In this document: piece after piece, positions 40,573 to 47,749 of the stretch
Numbering within the stretch: the first letter of the stretch is position 1
Layout of the letters: each line of letters starts with the position of its first letter
From: DAOUAT01 sp964551735
Lineage (GTDB): Bacteria > Chloroflexota > Anaerolineae > CG2-30-64-16
DNA: 64,000 bases
NCBI GenBank assembly: GCA_964551735.1
Contig: CAZKEF010000015.1
Coordinates: forward strand, 1 to 64,000
Direction: 5' to 3'
Notes under the pieces: model-generated
What the model was told of the DNA's origin: nothing
What the model saw: the letters and a program-made list of their open reading frames with translations, nothing else
The model's database searches: none
Made by a program: the position numbers and the translations under genes

Positions 40573-42150
40573 CTACTCGTGCAGCGCCTGGGTGATCAGC
40601 CCCGCCAGCCGCGCGGCTGAGGCGTTGTCCGGCAGCACGAGCACACCGGCCTCCCGCAGCGTGGCCTCTTGTCGGCTCAACACCTGCGGATCTGCCTCTG
40701 TCCCACAGGCCGATGCGATGAAAACGATGTGGCGGCCCGCCTCGGCCGCGCTGCGCTGCGCCTCCCGGATCGCCTCGGCGGTCGCGCCCGCCGGATCGGG
40801 GTGCGCGCCGTAGCCCAGCACCACGTCCAGCAGGATGACCGCGACCTGCGGGTCGCACGCCTCCTGGAGGATGCGCCGGTTGCGCAGGCTGGGATCTATC
40901 ATCGGGTGCAGCCGGCCCTGGGTGAATTCGTCCTCGCCGAGATCAATGCAGGTGTGGCCTAAAAGCCCGGTTTCTCCGAGAAACCGGGCTTCTAGTTTCC
41001 TGGCTTTGTCCAGCGGCGCGTTGCTGTACACCGGTTCGGGCAGGTTGCGCAGCAGGACTTGGGCCTCGTAGCAGAAGGTGCCGCCGGCGAACAGCCCGCG
41101 CAGCGCGCGTTGGCCGGCGGCCAGTTTCGCCTGCTCGGCCGCGGCCAGGGCGATCAGGCCCACGCTCTCTTCCTCCAGCTTCACCAGCGCGTCGCACCAG
41201 CTCGCGCCCTTCGCTAAGTTCGCGGCGACCGCGGCCGTCTGGGTCAGGTTGGTAGCCGGGATGGCGCCGACCTTTTCGATGGGGGCAGGGTCCGCGCCCA
41301 GGAAGCAGACGACGGTGCGCTTGGGGCCTTTGATGGCGGTGAGTATCCTTTCTGCCACTGCCCTGGCCGGCGGCTTGGAGATCAGTACGATGACCGCGGT
41401 TTCCGGATCCGCCTGGAGCGCAGCCAGTCCTTGCAGCATCATCGTGCCGCCCACGGCCTCGCTCAGGTCGCGGCCGCCCGTGCCGATGGCCTGGGAGACC
41501 CCGGCCCCGCGCCGCGCGATCCCGCACGTGACCCCTTGCAGACCCGTCCCCGCCGCGCTGATCAGCCCGATGTTGCCGCGCGGAACTTTGTTGGCGAAGC
41601 CCAACGCCACACCGTTGATGATCGCCGTGCCCGCGTCCGGTCCCATGCACAGCAGGCCGCGCTCCACGGCAAGCCGTTTCAGGGCGATTTCCTCTTCCAG
41701 AGGCACGTTGTCCGAGAAGAGCAGCACGTGCAAGCCCCGCTGAAGTGCCGTGCGTGCCTCCTGGCTGGCGTAACGGCCCGCCACCGAGATCACCGCCAGG
41801 TTGGCATCGGGCGCGGCCGCGACCGCGGCGGCCAGCGACTTGGGCCGCGGCAGCCCCGCGTCCGCCGCGTGTTCGACGCGCTGCGCCAGGACCGCCTCAG
41901 CTTTTGCCAGCGCGATCTCGGCAGCGGCTTCGTCCGCCGCCGAGACCACGATCACTAGGTCGTCCGGCCGCGACGCCGCAGCTTCGGCGGTCAGCAGCCC
42001 GGCCGCGGCGATGATCTCGTGGTTGGCGGACGTGCCCATCACCACGGCCGCGTCCTGCACGCCCGGCAGCTCCAGCACCGCCGCGGCCGCCTGCATCAGG
42101 GTGATGGAGTCGTGGTACTCGGAAGGTTTGATACGGGTCAGGATGGGCAT
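40573..42150 (-). CDS. fdrA: FdrA family protein (succinyl-CoA-synthetase-like, AllF-like)
   Basis: A 525-aa protein related to the alpha and beta subunits of succinyl-CoA synthetase. Visible are the N-terminal CoA-binding-like region (A-A-A-A-V-L-E-L-P-G-V-Q-D-A-A-V-V-M-G-T) and the central G-P-D-A-G-T-A-I-I-N-G-V-A-L-G-F and G-T-G-G-R-D-L-S-E-A-V-G-G blocks. In E. coli FdrA is associated with oxamate carbamoyl transfer together with YlbE/YlbF. Residues about 386-397 (A-R-F-L-G-E-T-G-L-L-G) are coded by an in-frame palindrome. GAGG precedes the ATG. It follows the sodium-pumping decarboxylase beta gene on the same strand. Confidence 0.88.
   Translation of the reverse strand: MPILTRIKPSEYHDSITLMQAAAAVLELPGVQDAAVVMGTSANHEIIAAAGLLTAEAAASRPDDLVIVVSAADEAAAEIALAKAEAVLAQRVEHAADAGLPRPKSLAAAVAAAPDANLAVISVAGRYASQEARTALQRGLHVLLFSDNVPLEEEIALKRLAVERGLLCMGPDAGTAIINGVALGFANKVPRGNIGLISAAGTGLQGVTCGIARRGAGVSQAIGTGGRDLSEAVGGTMMLQGLAALQADPETAVIVLISKPPARAVAERILTAIKGPKRTVVCFLGADPAPIEKVGAIPATNLTQTAAVAANLAKGASWCDALVKLEEESVGLIALAAAEQAKLAAGQRALRGLFAGGTFCYEAQVLLRNLPEPVYSNAPLDKARKLEARFLGETGLLGHTCIDLGEDEFTQGRLHPMIDPSLRNRRILQEACDPQVAVILLDVVLGYGAHPDPAGATAEAIREAQRSAAEAGRHIVFIASACGTEADPQVLSRQEATLREAGVLVLPDNASAARLAGLITQALHE
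40963..40991. repeat. 14-bp perfect palindrome inside fdrA
   Basis: AAGCCCGGTTTCTC and GAGAAACCGGGCTT separated by one base, read in frame by fdrA. It is a member of the same palindrome type as 21158-21188. Confidence 0.85.
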
Positions 42151-42307
42151 GGGAACCTCGGATGGCGAATGTGGAATGTCGAATGTCGAATGTACGATGT
42201 ACGATGTACGATGTAAGGATTCCGATCATGCAGTACGCAGTATGCAGTACGCATCACGCATCACGCATCACGCATCACGCATCACGCATCACGCATCACG
42301 CATCACG
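42151..42307. repeat. Word repeats and 7-bp VNTR between fdrA and the decarboxylase beta gene
   Basis: The stretch 42251-42307 is about eight tandem copies of GCATCAC. It is preceded by GAATGTCGAATGTACGATGT-type words. No gene; no CRISPR spacers. Confidence 0.9.
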
Positions 42308-43462
42308 TTACAACATCAACGCCAACACAATTCCCCCCGCCAGCACCGAGGCGATCTGGCCGGCGGTGTTGGCGCCCATGGCGTGCATCAGCAGGAAGTT
42401 GCCGTAGTCTTCTTCCAGGCCGACCCGGTTAACCACGCGCGCCGCCATCGGGAACGCGCTGATGCCGGCCGCGCCAATCAGCGGGTTGAACCGGCCGCGG
42501 GTGAGCACGTTCAGCAGCTTGCCGAACAGCACGCCGGCCGCGGTGTCCAGCGCGAAGGCCAGGATGCCCAGCACCAGGATGATGAAGGTTTGCACGTTGG
42601 CGAACGACTCGCCGACCATGGTGGCGCCGATGGTAATACCCAGGAAGATGGTGGTGATGTTGGCGAGCTCGTTGCCCGCGGTCTTCACCAGCCGATCCAC
42701 CACGCCGGACTCGCGCATCAGGTTGCCGAACATCAGCGTGCCGATGAGCGGGCTGGCCTGCGGCGCCAGGAAGCCGGTCAGCAGGGTGACGATGACCGGG
42801 AACAGGATGCGGGTGCGCTTGCTGACGGGCCGCTCGATGTAGGGCATGCGGATGCGGCGCTCGGCCTTGGTGGTCAGCAGGCGCATGACGGGCGGCTGGA
42901 TGATGGGCACTAGGCTCATGTAGGTGTAGGCCGCGACGGCGATGGGGGCCAGCAGGTGCGGGGCCAGCTTAGAGGCCACGAAGATGCTGGTTGGGCCATC
43001 AATTGCGCCGATGATGCCGATGGAGGCGGCCTCGTTCATGGTGAACTGGCCGCTGGCCAGCGCCAGCAGCAGCACGGCGAAGATGCCGAACTGGCCCGCC
43101 GCGCCCACCAGTACCATGCGCGGGTTCGACAGCAGCGGCCCGAAGTCGGTCATCGCGCCGATGCCGATAAACAGCAGCAGCGGGAACAACTCGGTCTCGA
43201 TGCCGGCCTTGTACAGCGCGTAGAAGACCCCCTCAGCCTGCTCGCCCGACATGATGGCCCGCAGATCCAGCCCCATGCCCGCGCCGGGGATGTTGGCCAG
43301 GATCGCGCCCGTGCCGATGGGGATCAGCAGCACCGGCTCGTATTCCTTGGTGACGGCCAGGTAGATGAGCAGGCCGCCCACCGCGATCATCAGCACGTTG
43401 GCCCACGTCAACTGGGTGACGCCGGCCACGATGGACAGCAGGTTGTCCCAACCGATCTGCAT
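42308..43462 (-). CDS. Sodium-pumping decarboxylase beta subunit (OadB/MmdB/GcdB)
   Basis: A 384-aa, about 10-helix membrane protein that exports sodium ions during decarboxylation of a carboxybiotin. The key region is I-G-I-I-G-A-I-D-G-P-T-S-I-F, with the sodium-binding aspartate, and a second conserved block near the C-terminus is F-L-L-M-H-A-M-G-A-N-T-A-G-Q-I. It lies 9 bp from the biotin-carrier gene, so it is in the same operon as the carboxyltransferase. The substrate is set by the alpha subunit, here acyl-CoA type. Confidence 0.95.
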   Translation of the reverse strand: MQIGWDNLLSIVAGVTQLTWANVLMIAVGGLLIYLAVTKEYEPVLLIPIGTGAILANIPGAGMGLDLRAIMSGEQAEGVFYALYKAGIETELFPLLLFIGIGAMTDFGPLLSNPRMVLVGAAGQFGIFAVLLLALASGQFTMNEAASIGIIGAIDGPTSIFVASKLAPHLLAPIAVAAYTYMSLVPIIQPPVMRLLTTKAERRIRMPYIERPVSKRTRILFPVIVTLLTGFLAPQASPLIGTLMFGNLMRESGVVDRLVKTAGNELANITTIFLGITIGATMVGESFANVQTFIILVLGILAFALDTAAGVLFGKLLNVLTRGRFNPLIGAAGISAFPMAARVVNRVGLEEDYGNFLLMHAMGANTAGQIASVLAGGIVLALML

Positions 43463-43471
43463 GGCGCCCCC

Positions 43472-43939
43472 TTATGCCAGCCTGACCAGCAAGTCACCGT
43501 AGGCCACGGACTGCCCCCCCTGCACGGCGATCTCGGCCACGACGCCGCCCTGGTTGGCGCGGATGGGGTTTTTCATCTTCATGGCTTCCAGTATGCACAC
43601 GGCCTGGCCCGGCTCCACCGCCTGTCCAACCTTGACATCCACAGAGAGGATGGTGCCGGGCATGGGCGCGGTGATGTTGTGCCCGCCGTTCGCGCCGGCC
43701 GGCGTGACAGGTCGCGCGATCTGTACGCTGGCCGGAACCGGCAGCACGGCCGGGGACGGCGCCGGGGGTGGCGCAAGGGCCGGTTTCGCCTGCGTGGGCG
43801 CGCGGCTGCTGTCACCCAGGTTGACCTGGAACGGCTGGCCGTCTACGATCACCTCCAACGGCGACGCGCCGGGATCGGGCACCTGGATGTGATAAGGCTT
43901 GCCATCGATGACGATATCGAAAGTGGGCACGGAAGTCAC
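43472..43939 (-). CDS. Biotin carboxyl carrier subunit of the decarboxylase
   Basis: A 155-aa biotin/lipoyl attachment protein. The C-terminal domain has E-A-M-K-M-K with the biotinylated lysine, followed by N-P-I-R-A-N-Q-G-G. The N-terminal part holds two similar short strands (I-D-G-K-P-Y-H-I-Q-V and V-D-G-Q-P-F-Q-V-N-L), joined by a Pro/Ala-rich hinge to the carrier. It shuttles CO2 between the carboxyltransferase (514 aa, at 44526) and the sodium pump beta subunit. Confidence 0.93.
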   Translation of the reverse strand: MTSVPTFDIVIDGKPYHIQVPDPGASPLEVIVDGQPFQVNLGDSSRAPTQAKPALAPPPAPSPAVLPVPASVQIARPVTPAGANGGHNITAPMPGTILSVDVKVGQAVEPGQAVCILEAMKMKNPIRANQGGVVAEIAVQGGQSVAYGDLLVRLA

Positions 43940-43990
43940 CTTTCTCAGCGCAAATGGGGTGAATGATCGGCCTGCGCGGTTCCGAGTGTT

Positions 43991-44419
43991 TCACGCGTAG
44001 TGTTCTATCGCCGGGTGGCTTTCAAGCGCGCGCGGCGGCGACCAGGCGCCCAGTGTGCGCGCCCGATTGGCCGTCACCCACGAGGGCGCAGTGCGGCCGT
44101 GCTCGAATGCCGGGCCGGTCGGCGGCTCCAGCAACAACGGCATCGCGTTGGAAAGCAGCGCGCCAGCAACGATCGCTGCCACGCGCGCCCGTTCGGCGGT
44201 CAGCGCTGCGGCAGCTTGCGCCTCGGCCTCACTGGCCACCAGGTCATCGGCCGGTGTGACATCCTCTGTATCGTCGCCGGCAGCGGCCTGGTCGCGAAAG
44301 ATCACGTCCAGCAGCCGCATCATGCCCCAGAGCAGCGCCAGCGCCGAAAACACCAGCCCCATGCCGATCCCAGTCATGATGAGGCCCTGGCGGAGGAGTT
44401 CGAGTGTGTTTTGATTCAT
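43991..44419 (-). CDS. Decarboxylase gamma/delta-type small membrane subunit (OadG-like)
   Basis: A 142-aa protein with one N-terminal helix (about residues 10-34: G-L-I-M-T-G-I-G-M-G-L-V-F-S-A-L-A-L-L) and an Ala/Glu-rich cytoplasmic part, the layout of the OadG/MmdD assembly subunit. The C-terminal 40 residues (P-S-W-V-T-A-N-R-A-R-T-L-G-A-W) are unusual for the family. Position between alpha and biotin-carrier genes supports the call. Confidence 0.78.
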   Translation of the reverse strand: MNQNTLELLRQGLIMTGIGMGLVFSALALLWGMMRLLDVIFRDQAAAGDDTEDVTPADDLVASEAEAQAAAALTAERARVAAIVAGALLSNAMPLLLEPPTGPAFEHGRTAPSWVTANRARTLGAWSPPRALESHPAIEHYA

Positions 44420-44525
44420 CGGTAGATCACCTGTCGGAAGCTAGGGACTGGAAACTGGAAGCTAGACGCTGGTGACTCTGATAAGCAAGCACCTTGCATC
44501 CAGTATCCAGCATCCAGTATCCAGT
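44420..44525. repeat. Word repeats between decarboxylase alpha and gamma genes
   Basis: GGAAGCTAGGGACTGGAAAC, then GCATCCAGTATCCAGCATCC; GCTGGAAGCTGG-family words. No gene seen. Confidence 0.6.
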
Positions 44526-46070
44526 TTACACCGGCATTAACCCATGCTTCTTCGGTGGGTTGCTGGCGACTTTGGAGCGCAGGATCTCCAGCGCGTTGAT
44601 CAGGCGCAGCCGGGTGAAGCTGGGCTCGATTACCTCGTCAATCTGGCCCATGTCCGCAGCGGCGTAGGGGTTGTGGAACTTGTCTACGTACTCGGCCAGT
44701 AGTTCCCGGCGCCGCGCCTCCGGCTTTGCGGCTTTTTTGATCTCATCGCGGTACAGGATGTTGATCGCGCCCTCAGGGCCCATGACCGCGATCTCAGCCG
44801 TAGGCCAGGCGTAGGCCAGGTCGGTGCGCATCTGTTTACTGCTCATGGCGATGTAAGCGCCGCCCATAGCCTTGCGGATCACCACACTGATCTTGGGCAC
44901 GGTGGCCTCGCAGTAGGCATAGATCACCTTAGCGCCGTGGCGGATGATGCCGCCGTGCTCCTGGGCCACACCGGGCATATAGCCGGGGCAGTCCACCAGG
45001 GTAATGACGGGCAGGTTGAAAGCGTCGCAGAAGCGCACGAAGCGGGCGATCTTGTCGCTGGAGTCAATGTCAAGCACGCCGGCCAGGTACATCGGTTGGT
45101 TGGCCACCACGCCCACGGGGAAGCCGTCGAGCCTAGCCAGGCCCACCAGGGCGTTCTTGGCGTAGTGCGCATGCACTTCCAGGAAGCTGCCGCGATCGAA
45201 CACACTGCTGATGACCTGGCGCATGTCGTAGGGTTCGCTGCTGTCGTCGGGCACCAGGCGATCCAGTGCCAGGTCACGGCGGGCCGGGTCATCGTATGGG
45301 GTGACGCGCGGGGGGTCTTCGCTGTTGTTCTGGGGCAGGTAGCTGAGGAGCGCCTTCACCAGGCGGAACGCGGCCGTTTCGTCATCGGCCGCGAAGTGGG
45401 CCACGCCGCTGCGCACGTTGTGCGTCACGGTGCCGCCCAGTGTGGTGAAGTCCACATCTTCGCCCGTCACCGATTTGATGACATCGGGGCCAGTGATGAA
45501 CATGAAGCTGGTCTTGCGCACCATGACGATGAAATCGGTGAGCGCCGGCGAATAGACCGCGCCGCCCGCACAAGGCCCCATCTGCACCGAGATCTGGGGG
45601 ATTACACCCGAGGCCATGACGTTGCGCACGAAAAGCTCGCCGTAGGCCGCCAGCGAGCGCACCCCCTCCTGGATGCGCGCGCCGCCCGAGTCCAGCAGCC
45701 CGATCACGGGGATGCCGCTTTCCTGGGCCAGCTCCATGATCTTGCACACCTTGTGCGACTGCACCTCGGAGAACGAGCCGCCCAGCACGGTGAAGTCTTG
45801 CGCATACACCGCCACCCGGCGGCCGTCAATCTTCCCGAAGCCGGTGACCACACCATCGCCCGGGTGCTTCTTATCGGCCATGCCGAAGTCGCTGATGTTG
45901 TGTGTCGCCAGCCGGCCTAATTCCTGGAAGGTGCCTCTGTCCAGGAGCAGGTCCAGGCGCTCGCGCGCGGTCAGCTTGCCCTTGTTGTGCTGGTCGGCGA
46001 TGCGCGCCTCCCCGCCGCCGAGCTTGGCGTTTGCGCGCATCTCTTGGAGTTTCGCAAGCTTATCTTTCAT
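44526..46070 (-). CDS. mmdA: Acyl-CoA (methylmalonyl/propionyl-CoA) carboxyltransferase alpha subunit
   Basis: A 514-aa two-domain crotonase-fold carboxyltransferase. The N-terminal half has D-S-G-G-A-R-I-Q-E-G and G-P-C-A-G-G-A-V-Y-S-P; the C-terminal half has D-C-P-G-Y-M-P-G and R-K-A-M-G-G-A-Y-I-A-M. This is the subunit of methylmalonyl-CoA decarboxylase or propionyl-CoA carboxylase. With gamma, biotin and beta genes directly downstream, a sodium-pumping methylmalonyl-CoA decarboxylase (or a malonyl/glutaconyl relative) is most likely. First gene of the operon; the acyl group is inferred. Confidence 0.95.
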   Translation of the reverse strand: MKDKLAKLQEMRANAKLGGGEARIADQHNKGKLTARERLDLLLDRGTFQELGRLATHNISDFGMADKKHPGDGVVTGFGKIDGRRVAVYAQDFTVLGGSFSEVQSHKVCKIMELAQESGIPVIGLLDSGGARIQEGVRSLAAYGELFVRNVMASGVIPQISVQMGPCAGGAVYSPALTDFIVMVRKTSFMFITGPDVIKSVTGEDVDFTTLGGTVTHNVRSGVAHFAADDETAAFRLVKALLSYLPQNNSEDPPRVTPYDDPARRDLALDRLVPDDSSEPYDMRQVISSVFDRGSFLEVHAHYAKNALVGLARLDGFPVGVVANQPMYLAGVLDIDSSDKIARFVRFCDAFNLPVITLVDCPGYMPGVAQEHGGIIRHGAKVIYAYCEATVPKISVVIRKAMGGAYIAMSSKQMRTDLAYAWPTAEIAVMGPEGAINILYRDEIKKAAKPEARRRELLAEYVDKFHNPYAAADMGQIDEVIEPSFTRLRLINALEILRSKVASNPPKKHGLMPV

Positions 46071-46103
46071 GCACGGTTCCTTGTATCGGTTAGCGTCTGT
46101 TTT

Positions 46104-46132
46104 TTGCCCGGCGTCCCAGCCTGTGCTATACT
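46104..46132 (+). promoter_or_regulatory. Promoter of tRNA-Ser(CGA)
   Basis: TTGCCC (46104-46109), 17 bp, TATACT (46127-46132), 11 nt before the tRNA. It lies just upstream of mmdA, facing away from it. Confidence 0.8.
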
Positions 46133-46143
46133 TTACATTGTTA

Positions 46144-46229
46144 GGAGAGGTCGCATAGTTGGCCTAGTGCGCGCGTCTCGAAAACGCGTATCCTGAGAAG
46201 GATCGTGGGTTCGAATCCCACCCTCTCCG
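46144..46229 (+). tRNA. tRNA-Ser (anticodon CGA)
   Basis: Acceptor GGAGAGG/CCTCTCC, D-arm TAGTTGGCCTAGTGC, anticodon loop CTCGAAA (CGA, reading UCG), long variable arm CCTGAGAAGG and T-arm GGTTCGAATCC. 86 nt, CCA not encoded. Followed by its own terminator. Confidence 0.93.
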
Positions 46230-46278
46230 CCTGGTTGGTGTGACACTTCGATAGTGCGGCAGTCTGTCAGGAATGAAG

Positions 46279-46306
46279 AACCCCACATACCGTGGGGTTT
46301 CTTTGT
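46279..46306 (+). terminator. Terminator of tRNA-Ser(CGA)
   Basis: AACCCCAC/GTGGGGTT 8-bp stem with a 5-nt loop, followed by TCTTTGTT. Confidence 0.75.
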
Positions 46307-46500
46307 TAAGCGCGTCGGGCTGGGTGCTGGGCTGACGGCATTGTCGTTTCATTCTAGCCTCCGCCTTCGGTCGCGGCAATGACGATGGTCATACTGGATG
46401 CTGGATACTTGAAGCTGGGTGCTGGCTGCGGGTAACCTGGACCTGGTGTCACCAGCTTCCGGTTTCTATAGTTCGCAGCTTCGAGCTTCCAGCCGCAGAT
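46307..46500. repeat. Word repeats between the two tRNA-Ser genes
   Basis: GATGCTGGATACTTGAAGCTGG, CACCAGCTTCCGG and CGAGCTTCCAGC words. No gene seen. Confidence 0.55.
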
Positions 46501-46529
46501 TTGGCATAACCGTATGCTTCAAGTATAAT
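46501..46529 (+). promoter_or_regulatory. Promoter of tRNA-Ser(GGA)
   Basis: TTGGCA (46501-46506), 17 bp, TATAAT (46524-46529), 14 nt before the tRNA. Confidence 0.9.
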
Positions 46530-46543
46530 CCGGACTTGACTGT

Positions 46544-46635
<92 letters not shown>

Positions 46636-46638
46636 CGG

Positions 46639-46690
46639 AACCCCGGTCCCGCGCCGATTCTCATCGACGTGGCGCCGGGGTTCTTGTTTG
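46639..46690 (+). terminator. Terminator of tRNA-Ser(GGA)
   Basis: AACCCCGG/CCGGGGTT outer stem with inner GCGCC/GGCGC, followed by CTTGTTTGT. Confidence 0.7.
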
Positions 46691-46732
46691 TCAGGAAAGC
46701 ATCAGCCGCGCGACAAGCAAATCGGATGACTC

Positions 46733-46741
46733 TGGTATAAT
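46733..46741 (+). promoter_or_regulatory. Extended -10 promoter of nfeD
   Basis: TGGTATAAT: the TG-N extension followed by a perfect TATAAT. No good -35 box lies 17 bp upstream, which extended -10 promoters do not need. Confidence 0.6.
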
Positions 46742-46825
46742 ATGGAGGTAGATTCCCATGGCGGGCCTGACGCTACGGCCCATGGAGTGCTGTCGATCCG
46801 GAATCGAGGCAGGAAAGGAGCACAT

Positions 46826-47617
46826 ATGATCAGGCTTCATTTTTGGGGCCGCAAACTATCGGTTTTGTCCCTTGCCGTGGGCACGATTCTCGTCGCGGCG
46901 TCACCGGCGCTGGCCGGTGCGGCCGGTCAGCAACAGACGCCTGCCAACGCTCTCGACAGCTTCCTGGCCCTGTTGGCTAACCCCAACGTGGCATACTTGC
47001 TGCTGGTGTTGGGCCTGCTCGGCATCGTGGCTGAGGCCGTGACGCCGGGCGCGGGGTTCCCTGGTGTTGCCGGTGTGCTTTGCCTGTTGCTCTCTTTTTA
47101 CGGCCTTTTGCGCCTGCCCACCAACTGGATCGGCCTGGGGCTGATTGTGGCCGGCATTGTGATGTTCCTGGTGGACATCAAGGTGGCTGGCTGGGCGTTG
47201 AGCATCGGCGCGCTGGTGGCGTTTGCCTTGGGTTCGCTGCTGATCTTTACGCCCTTCTGGATCGAGCCGAGCGGCGCGGCGCCGGTCGCCCGCTTGAACC
47301 CATGGCTGATTGTCGGCGCGACCGGGGGCGTGGGCGCATTCTTCTTCCTAGGCCTGGCGGCCGCCGTCAAGGCGCAGTTCCGGCCTGTGGCTGTGGGCAC
47401 CGAAACGCTAGTCGGCCAAACCGGCGTTGTGAAGCAAGATCTGGCCCCTCAGGGCATCGTCCATGTGCGCGGGGAGGAGTGGAGCGCCGTCAGCGCCATC
47501 GGCGCTACGCTCCCGGCCGGCACGCCCATTCGCGTCCTCAGCGTGGATGGCCTGACCTTGCGCGTGCAGGCGGAGGGGCAGGGAACTGAGGGAATGCAGG
47601 GAACGCAGGGCATGTAG
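46826..47617 (+). CDS. NfeD-like membrane protein, partner of slipin
   Basis: A 263-aa protein: signal or first helix (about residues 10-30), a Gln/Thr stretch, four further helices (N-P-N-V-A-Y-L-L-L-V-L-G-L-L-G and others), and a C-terminal OB-fold NfeD domain (V-G-T-E-T-L-V-G-Q-T-G-V, then V-H-V-R-G-E-E-W-S-A). It lacks the ClpP-like protease domain of long NfeD proteins. The last residues (T-E-G-M-Q-G-T-Q-G-M) come from a GGGAACTGAGGGAA word repeat. NfeD and slipin form membrane scaffolds together. Start 46826 has AAAGGAG 7 nt upstream. Confidence 0.9.
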   Translation: MIRLHFWGRKLSVLSLAVGTILVAASPALAGAAGQQQTPANALDSFLALLANPNVAYLLLVLGLLGIVAEAVTPGAGFPGVAGVLCLLLSFYGLLRLPTNWIGLGLIVAGIVMFLVDIKVAGWALSIGALVAFALGSLLIFTPFWIEPSGAAPVARLNPWLIVGATGGVGAFFFLGLAAAVKAQFRPVAVGTETLVGQTGVVKQDLAPQGIVHVRGEEWSAVSAIGATLPAGTPIRVLSVDGLTLRVQAEGQGTEGMQGTQGM

Positions 47618-47749
47618 GAACTGAGGGAATATCGGGAACTCAGGGAATTGAGGGAACTGATGGAACCGAGGGAATTCCATCTGCCCGCAACTCACGCAGT
47701 TCGCAATATACAGTACGCAATACGCAATACGTCCTGAAAGGAGTCTCAC
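47578..47749. repeat. GGGAACTGAGGGAAT word repeat, running from nfeD into the gap
   Basis: About ten imperfect copies of a GGGAANNGAG/GGGAACNCAG unit from 47578 to 47680, entering the nfeD 3' end, then GCAATATACAGTACGCAATACGCAATACG words. No gene. Confidence 0.7.

Noticed and set aside
42236..42307. A possible CRISPR-like repeat array
   Set aside because: The unit is 7 bp with no spacers and no cas genes nearby; it is a simple tandem repeat.
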